The notes beneath the pieces are model-generated. The model did not search any database. It was not told the DNA's origin and saw nothing but the letters and a program-made list of their open reading frames with translations. From NCBI GenBank assembly GCA_003599595.1, contig QZIP01000027.1, positions 1 through 35,696 on the forward strand: a stretch of 35,696 bases of DNA. The letters are read 5' to 3'. Both the position numbers and the translations under genes were made by a program. The DNA comes from Candidatus Parcubacteria bacterium. Its GTDB lineage: Bacteria; Patescibacteriota; Microgenomatia; Levybacterales; GWA1-39-11. Shown one piece after another: positions 31,964-35,696 of this stretch (within the stretch, counting starts at the first letter, position 1; the number at the start of each line of letters is the position of its first letter).

Positions 31964-32099
31964 TGATTGGGAAACTATTGCAATGATTTTGATCAATAAG
32001 GATTTAAAAATATTATCCTGAGGTCTTAGTTATTTACTATCTGTATAGATTCAAACAGATAATTATAATCTGATATAAGCGGTTTTAGTTCCCCAATCA
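31964..32099 (+). other. Possible structured RNA or leader upstream of typA
   Basis: TGATTGGGAAACT (31964-31976) pairs with AGTTCCCCAATCA (32087-32099) over 13 nt with one A-C mismatch. The enclosed ~110 nt contain AGGAT/ATCCT, TATCTGT-N10-ACAGATA, and an alternative CAGAT-N7-ATCTG that shares the ACAGAT strand. TATAAT (32064-32069) and TGATATAAG (32071-32079) inside the region could instead be typA promoters. Speculative as an RNA. Confidence 0.3.
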
Positions 32100-32118
32100 T
32101 AATTTTTCAGTAAATTAT

Positions 32119-33942
32119 ATGAGTGAAATAAGAAATATTGCCATTATTGCTCATGTTGACCATGGAAAAACTACTTTGGTTGATGCGCTTTTAAGGCAAT
32201 CTAAAACAAAATTAAACAAAGACATTGAGTCATCCGATCTAATAATGGACAGTAATGAGCTTGAGAAAGAAAGAGGCATTACTATCTTTTCAAAGAACGC
32301 TAGTGTTAAATGGAATGAGATCAAAATTAACATTATTGATACTCCGGGACATGCGGACTTTGGGGGAGAGGTGGAGCGTGTTCTTAAAATGGCAGATGGA
32401 TGTTTGCTTTTGGTTGATGCCAAAGAAGGTCCAATGCCTCAAACCAGATTTGTCTTAAAACAGGCACTTAAGATGAAACATAAAATAATTGTAGTGGTAA
32501 ACAAGATTGATAAGTCAGATGCAAGAATTAACTATGTTATTAATAAAACGTTTGATCTTTTTATGGAGCTTGGTGCAGATGATGAAACAGCTGATTTTCC
32601 AATTTTATATGCCTCTGCCAAAGAAGGTAAGGCTGGATTATCTCCAGAATTAGAAAATATGACTGATATCTCTCCGGTATTTAATGAGATAGTTAAATAT
32701 ATTAATCCTCCAACCGGATCAAATGATTCTCCTTTGCAAATGCTTGTAACAACGCTTTCAACAGATCCACATAGAGGAAGAATCGGAATTGGTAGAATTC
32801 ATAGCGGAAAAATTAAGTCCAATCAAGATATTGTTCATATAAATAGAGAAGGTATTCAAAAGCAATGCAGACTAACTTCTCTTATGACTTTTGAAGGATT
32901 GGGGAAAGCTGAAGCATCTGAAGCTATTGTTGGTGATATTGTGGCAATTTCTGGAATACCTGACATAAATATTGGAGAGACAATTGCTGATCCCATTACT
33001 CCAGTTGCGCTTCCTTTGCTAGATATAGAAGAGCCAACGGTTAAAATGAATTTCAAGGTGAATGATTCTCCTTTTGCAGGACGTGAAGGCGAATTTAAAA
33101 CTTCCAGACAGATACAGGAAAGATTATTTAAAGAGCTTGAGACAGATATGGCATTAAGGATTGAAAATGATCCTAAAGGCGGATGGATTGTTTGTGGACG
33201 CGGAGAATTGCATCTTGCAATATTAATTGAAAGACTTAGACGTGAGGGGTATGAGTTTCAAGTAAGTAGGCCGCAAGTAATTGAAAAGATAATTGACGGT
33301 AAAAAAATGACGCCGTTTGAGCAGGTATTTATTGAGGTTCCTCAGGATTATAGTGGAGCGGTGATGCAAAAGATGGGAGCAAGACATGGGGCACTACAAG
33401 AAATGAATATTGAAGATGGTATTACCTATATGGAGTTTATAATTGCAACCAAAGAGCTTTTTGGTTATAGAGCAGAATTTTTATCTGACACAAGAGGTCT
33501 TGGAATTATTAATACGATATTTTATAAATATCAACCTGATCCAGGCACATCTTACGCAAGAGAGAGAGGATCACTTGTTTCTTTTGAAGGTGGAGAAACA
33601 AATTCATATGGTCTTGTTAATGCACAGGATAGAGGTGTTTTATTTGTTGGACCCGCACAATCGGTTTATAAAGGACAGGTTATTGGGCAAAATTCAAGGT
33701 CTGATGATCTAAGAATTAACATTTGCAAAACAAAACAACTTAGTAATATGAGGTCAAAGGGAGAAGGTGTTGGTGTTGCAGTTAAGACACCAAGAACGAT
33801 GGGACTTGAAGACGCACTGGAATACATAGATGATACAGAATTGGTTGAAGTAACTCCAAAAAATGTTAGGATAAGAAAGAAGATATTAGATGAAGCTGAA
33901 GAACGCCGCCTTAGATCTCAGGGGTTACTACAAACAATCTAA
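32119..33942 (+). CDS. typA: TypA/BipA ribosome-associated GTPase
   Basis: A 607-aa translational GTPase, full length for the family. The G motifs are AHVDHGKTTL (G1), the RGITI switch region, DTPGHADF (G3), NKID (G4) and ASAKEG (G5). Elongation-factor beta-barrel and EF-G domain III/V-like regions follow, with a typical TypA C-terminus (ARERGSLVSFEGGETNSYGL, then QDRGVLFVGP and RSKGEGVGVAVKTPR). It acts in 50S subunit assembly or stress-conditioned translation by binding the ribosome. Starts MSEIRNIAIIAHVD, as usual. The start lacks an SD and no -10 sits at the leaderless distance. Its promoter is likely 40-50 nt upstream, in the possibly structured region. greA follows 160 bp downstream. 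Confidence 0.96.
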   Translation: MSEIRNIAIIAHVDHGKTTLVDALLRQSKTKLNKDIESSDLIMDSNELEKERGITIFSKNASVKWNEIKINIIDTPGHADFGGEVERVLKMADGCLLLVDAKEGPMPQTRFVLKQALKMKHKIIVVVNKIDKSDARINYVINKTFDLFMELGADDETADFPILYASAKEGKAGLSPELENMTDISPVFNEIVKYINPPTGSNDSPLQMLVTTLSTDPHRGRIGIGRIHSGKIKSNQDIVHINREGIQKQCRLTSLMTFEGLGKAEASEAIVGDIVAISGIPDINIGETIADPITPVALPLLDIEEPTVKMNFKVNDSPFAGREGEFKTSRQIQERLFKELETDMALRIENDPKGGWIVCGRGELHLAILIERLRREGYEFQVSRPQVIEKIIDGKKMTPFEQVFIEVPQDYSGAVMQKMGARHGALQEMNIEDGITYMEFIIATKELFGYRAEFLSDTRGLGIINTIFYKYQPDPGTSYARERGSLVSFEGGETNSYGLVNAQDRGVLFVGPAQSVYKGQVIGQNSRSDDLRINICKTKQLSNMRSKGEGVGVAVKTPRTMGLEDALEYIDDTELVEVTPKNVRIRKKILDEAEERRLRSQGLLQTI

Positions 33943-33959
33943 TAGGTCTCTTATGTAAC

Positions 33960-34062
33960 TATACCCTTCTTACTGTATTTTGCAACTTTTCCGCAAGAAA
34001 AATGTTGCTAAATCAGTCTAGAAGGAGTTATACCCTACACATTCTCAACTGTGAAGGGTATA
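33960..34062 (+). other. Competing stem-loops between typA and greA
   Basis: AGGGTATA (34055-34062) can pair with TATACCCT at 34029-34036, extended by CACA/TGTG; the longer GAAGGGTATA (34053-34062) pairs over 10 bp with TATACCCTTC at 33960-33969. Between them GCAAC-TTTTC-CGCAA-GAAAA-(AT)-GTTGC forms a third hairpin. AGAAGG (34020-34025) can also pair with CCTTCT at 33965-33970. Confidence 0.5.
34029..34062 (+). terminator. Probable typA terminator (weak T-tract)
   Basis: TATACCCT-A-CACA-N8-TGTG-A-AGGGTATA forms a 12-bp interrupted stem followed by TTTACTGTCTGTTTTT, an imperfect U-tract, 26 bp before the greA -10 box. Confidence 0.45.
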
Positions 34063-34084
34063 TTTACTGTCTGTTTTTCAATAC

Positions 34085-34093
34085 TGATATAAT
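34085..34093 (+). promoter_or_regulatory. greA extended -10
   Basis: TGATATAAT, ending 9 nt before the greA ATG, so the leader should be only about 2-3 nt. No SD is visible. Confidence 0.5.
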
Positions 34094-34102
34094 ATATATG
34101 AT

Positions 34103-34561
34103 ATGAGAAAACTTAGAAGAATTCCATTTACAAAAGAGGGCCTTGAAAACCTAAAAATAGAATACCAAAAAATTCTTGACGAAAGACCAAATGCGGTTAA
34201 GACCTTGGCGGATGCACGGGAACTTGGAGACTTGAGTGAGAATGGGCTTTATAAAGCGGCACGTGCAAGACTTAGTTCAATTGATGCAAATTTAAGAAGG
34301 ATTGATATAACTATCAAACTTGCAGAGGTGGAAGAGCCGGAAAAGGGAATTGTGGGAGTTGGAAGTAAAGTTTTTGTAAATGATGGAGAAAAGAACCGGG
34401 ATTTTTCTGTTGTTGGAAAATATGAAACAGACCCTCTAAGGAGTAAAGTTTCTGATGAATCGCCTATTGGAAGAGCCTTGATGAATAAAAAAGTAGGGGA
34501 TGTAGTTAACATACATACACCCAAGGGCAAAATTAGCTTTAAAATATTAAAAATTGAATAG
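34103..34561 (+). CDS. greA: GreA transcript cleavage/elongation factor
   Basis: A 152-aa factor that enters the RNA polymerase secondary channel and stimulates cleavage of backtracked RNA. It has the N-terminal coiled-coil region (FTKEGLENLKIEYQKIL, then AVKTLADARELGDLSENGLYKAARARL) with the acidic tip residues DxxEN as D-L-S-E-N. Its C-terminal FKBP-like domain reads VGVGSKVFVNDGEKNRDFSVVGKYETDP...SPIGRALMNKKVGDVVNIHTPKG. All family hallmarks are intact and the length is standard. It converges with ruvB 5 bp downstream. Preceded by competing stem-loops and a promoter very close to the ATG. Confidence 0.95.
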   Translation: MRKLRRIPFTKEGLENLKIEYQKILDERPNAVKTLADARELGDLSENGLYKAARARLSSIDANLRRIDITIKLAEVEEPEKGIVGVGSKVFVNDGEKNRDFSVVGKYETDPLRSKVSDESPIGRALMNKKVGDVVNIHTPKGKISFKILKIE

Positions 34562-34566
34562 ATTTG

Positions 34567-35610
34567 TTACAGAAGTTTTTGCTGTGCGCTATTTTCATTT
34601 TTTTCAAGGTAAACAATTCCCAGATGATCATAGGCAGCTTTTGTAGCCACTCTACCTCTTGGAGTCCGCTTAACATATCCAATCTGCATTAAGTATGGCT
34701 CAACCACTTCTTCTATTGTCCCAATATCTTCTGAAAGTGAAGAGGCAAGTGTCTCAACACCTACAGGACCTCCAGAATGCATTTCTATAATTGCTTTTAA
34801 AAATCTTGTATCAGAATTATCAAGTCCCTTGTGGTCAATTTCAAGCATTTTCAGTGCTTTATGTATAAGATTTGTTGATATGACACCTGCACCTTTCACC
34901 TGAACAAAGTCACGGACTCTTTTTAGCAACTTCAGCGCAATTCTGGGAGTACCTCTTGCGCGCCTGGCAATTTCTTCTACACTGTCCTGGTCAATGTTAA
35001 CCTGTAGTTTTTCAGCTGCCTTTTTTATGATTATCTCAAGCTCTTTTGGCATATAAAACTGAAGTCTGTGAATAACTCCAAACCTATCCCTGAGAGGGGC
35101 TGACAGTAGACCAATTCTTGTTGTTGCACCTATGATCGTAAACTGAGGAAGCTCCAATCTGAGAGTACGTGCGGAGGGTCCTTTGCCGATTATAATATCC
35201 AGACAATAGTCTTCCATGGCAGGATATAGTGTTTCCTCTACTACTTTGTTTAACCTGTGGATTTCATCAATAAATAAAATATCTCCTTTTTCCAGATTTG
35301 TTAATATTGAAGCTAAGTCTCCTGCCCGCTCAATTGCAGGACCTGATGTGATTCTAATATTTGCGCCCATTTCCCTTGCTATTAAATGAGATAGCGTTGT
35401 CTTGCCTAGGCCGGGCGGACCATATAAGAGAATGTGCTCTATTGCTTCTTTTCTCTTTTTTGCCGCTTTAATTACTATCTGCAGTGATTCTTTAACGTTT
35501 TCCTGACCAAAAAAATCATCCCAATTACCTGCCCTTAAAGAAGTAAGCAATACCTCTTCTTCAGGATTTGACGTGTCAATATTGTTGTTTTTTTTAGCCT
35601 TGTCTACCAT
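34567..35610 (-). CDS. ruvB: RuvB, Holliday-junction branch-migration helicase
   Basis: A 347-aa AAA+ motor that drives RuvA-bound Holliday junctions. It has [19 protein letters not shown] at the start of the core, Walker [12 protein letters not shown] (about 65-75), Walker [12 protein letters not shown], the sensor [18 protein letters not shown] with the Arg finger region, [19 protein letters not shown] (sensor 2), and the winged-helix C-terminus [38 protein letters not shown]. No ruvA or ruvC is adjacent in this window. The start is directly preceded by a heptad repeat tract that may supply its -10 (TAAAAT 7 nt before the ATG, or TATAAT immediately at it). Confidence 0.96.
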   Translation of the reverse strand: MVDKAKKNNNIDTSNPEEEVLLTSLRAGNWDDFFGQENVKESLQIVIKAAKKRKEAIEHILLYGPPGLGKTTLSHLIAREMGANIRITSGPAIERAGDLASILTNLEKGDILFIDEIHRLNKVVEETLYPAMEDYCLDIIIGKGPSARTLRLELPQFTIIGATTRIGLLSAPLRDRFGVIHRLQFYMPKELEIIIKKAAEKLQVNIDQDSVEEIARRARGTPRIALKLLKRVRDFVQVKGAGVISTNLIHKALKMLEIDHKGLDNSDTRFLKAIIEMHSGGPVGVETLASSLSEDIGTIEEVVEPYLMQIGYVKRTPRGRVATKAAYDHLGIVYLEKNENSAQQKLL

Positions 35611-35696
35611 ATTATAAATTTTAAATTTTTAATTTTAAATTTTTAATCAATTTTTAATATCTTAATTATTAATGTTTTAAAATTCAATCATTTAGA
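35611..35696. repeat. AT-only heptad tract upstream of ruvB
   Basis: Four exact 7-nt units, TTTTAAA-TTTTTAA-TTTTAAA-TTTTTAA (35619-35646), i.e. two tandem copies of a 14-mer, followed by degenerate versions to the window edge. The tract touches the ruvB start codon. Confidence 0.7.

Noticed and set aside
1-35696. Alternative genetic code (UGA read as Gly, as in some CPR groups)
   Set aside because: Recognised genes end properly at TGA and conserved glycines are encoded by GGN.

Overview
The window is AT-rich, densely packed and almost entirely protein-coding. It uses the standard bacterial code: real genes end in TGA and no in-frame TGA interrupts a recognisable gene. Short proteins, single-copy housekeeping genes, a UvrC without its C-terminal HhH domain, a SecG/SBP/transglutaminase surface set, and a PEP synthase next to enolase suggest a Candidate Phyla Radiation bacterium (Patescibacteria), probably Microgenomates-like. 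That placement is inference from gene style; no 16S rRNA is present. I see no rRNA, CRISPR array or prophage.

Layout. (1) 1-2.8 kb: the 3' part of a Y-family DNA polymerase (dinB), a P-loop ATPase and an HD-domain protein whose upstream regions share a 35-bp dyad repeat, then tRNA-Lys(CUU) and tRNA-Arg(UCG). (2) 2.9-6.3 kb: a GT2 polyprenyl-phosphate glycosyltransferase overlapping a 795-aa protein that fuses a flippase-like domain to a DUF2079 (GT-C-like) domain. This looks like a two-gene Gtr-type lipid-linked sugar cassette. (3) 6.3-8.4 kb: an anchored oligopeptide-binding-type protein, secG and a small four-helix membrane protein. (4) 8.5-17.4 kb: uvrC, a secreted transglutaminase-like protein, uvrA and uvrB (all minus), and divergent lexA. 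(5) 17.5-22.5 kb: a YqaA/DedA-type membrane protein, rsmI, and a ppsA-eno operon. (6) 22.6-23.4 kb: a REP-associated tyrosine transposase flanked on both sides by REP-type hairpin pairs. (7) 23.4-28.7 kb, all minus: a surface glycosidase-like protein, a small HExxH metallopeptidase, holA, phosphomannomutase, a cupin mannose-6-P isomerase-like protein and a SIS-domain sugar isomerase-like protein. (8) 28.8-35.6 kb: an AI-2E family transporter, divergent mntP, a GNAT acetyltransferase, an unknown single-pass membrane protein, typA, greA and ruvB.

Themes. Repair and SOS genes (dinB, uvrA/B/C, lexA, ruvB) are concentrated here, but I found no canonical SOS box. Sugar-phosphate supply (PMM, cupin, SIS) and lipid-linked sugar transfer (GT2 plus fusion) could feed a cell-surface glycan. 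The main regulatory pattern is that many genes have a -10 box (often extended TGnTAnnnT, several with a well-spaced -35) ending 6-7 nt before the start codon. This predicts leaderless mRNAs as a common mode of initiation. Degenerate 7-nt repeats fill several of the larger spacers. Two intergenic regions, before typA and between typA and greA, have competing or nested stem potential.
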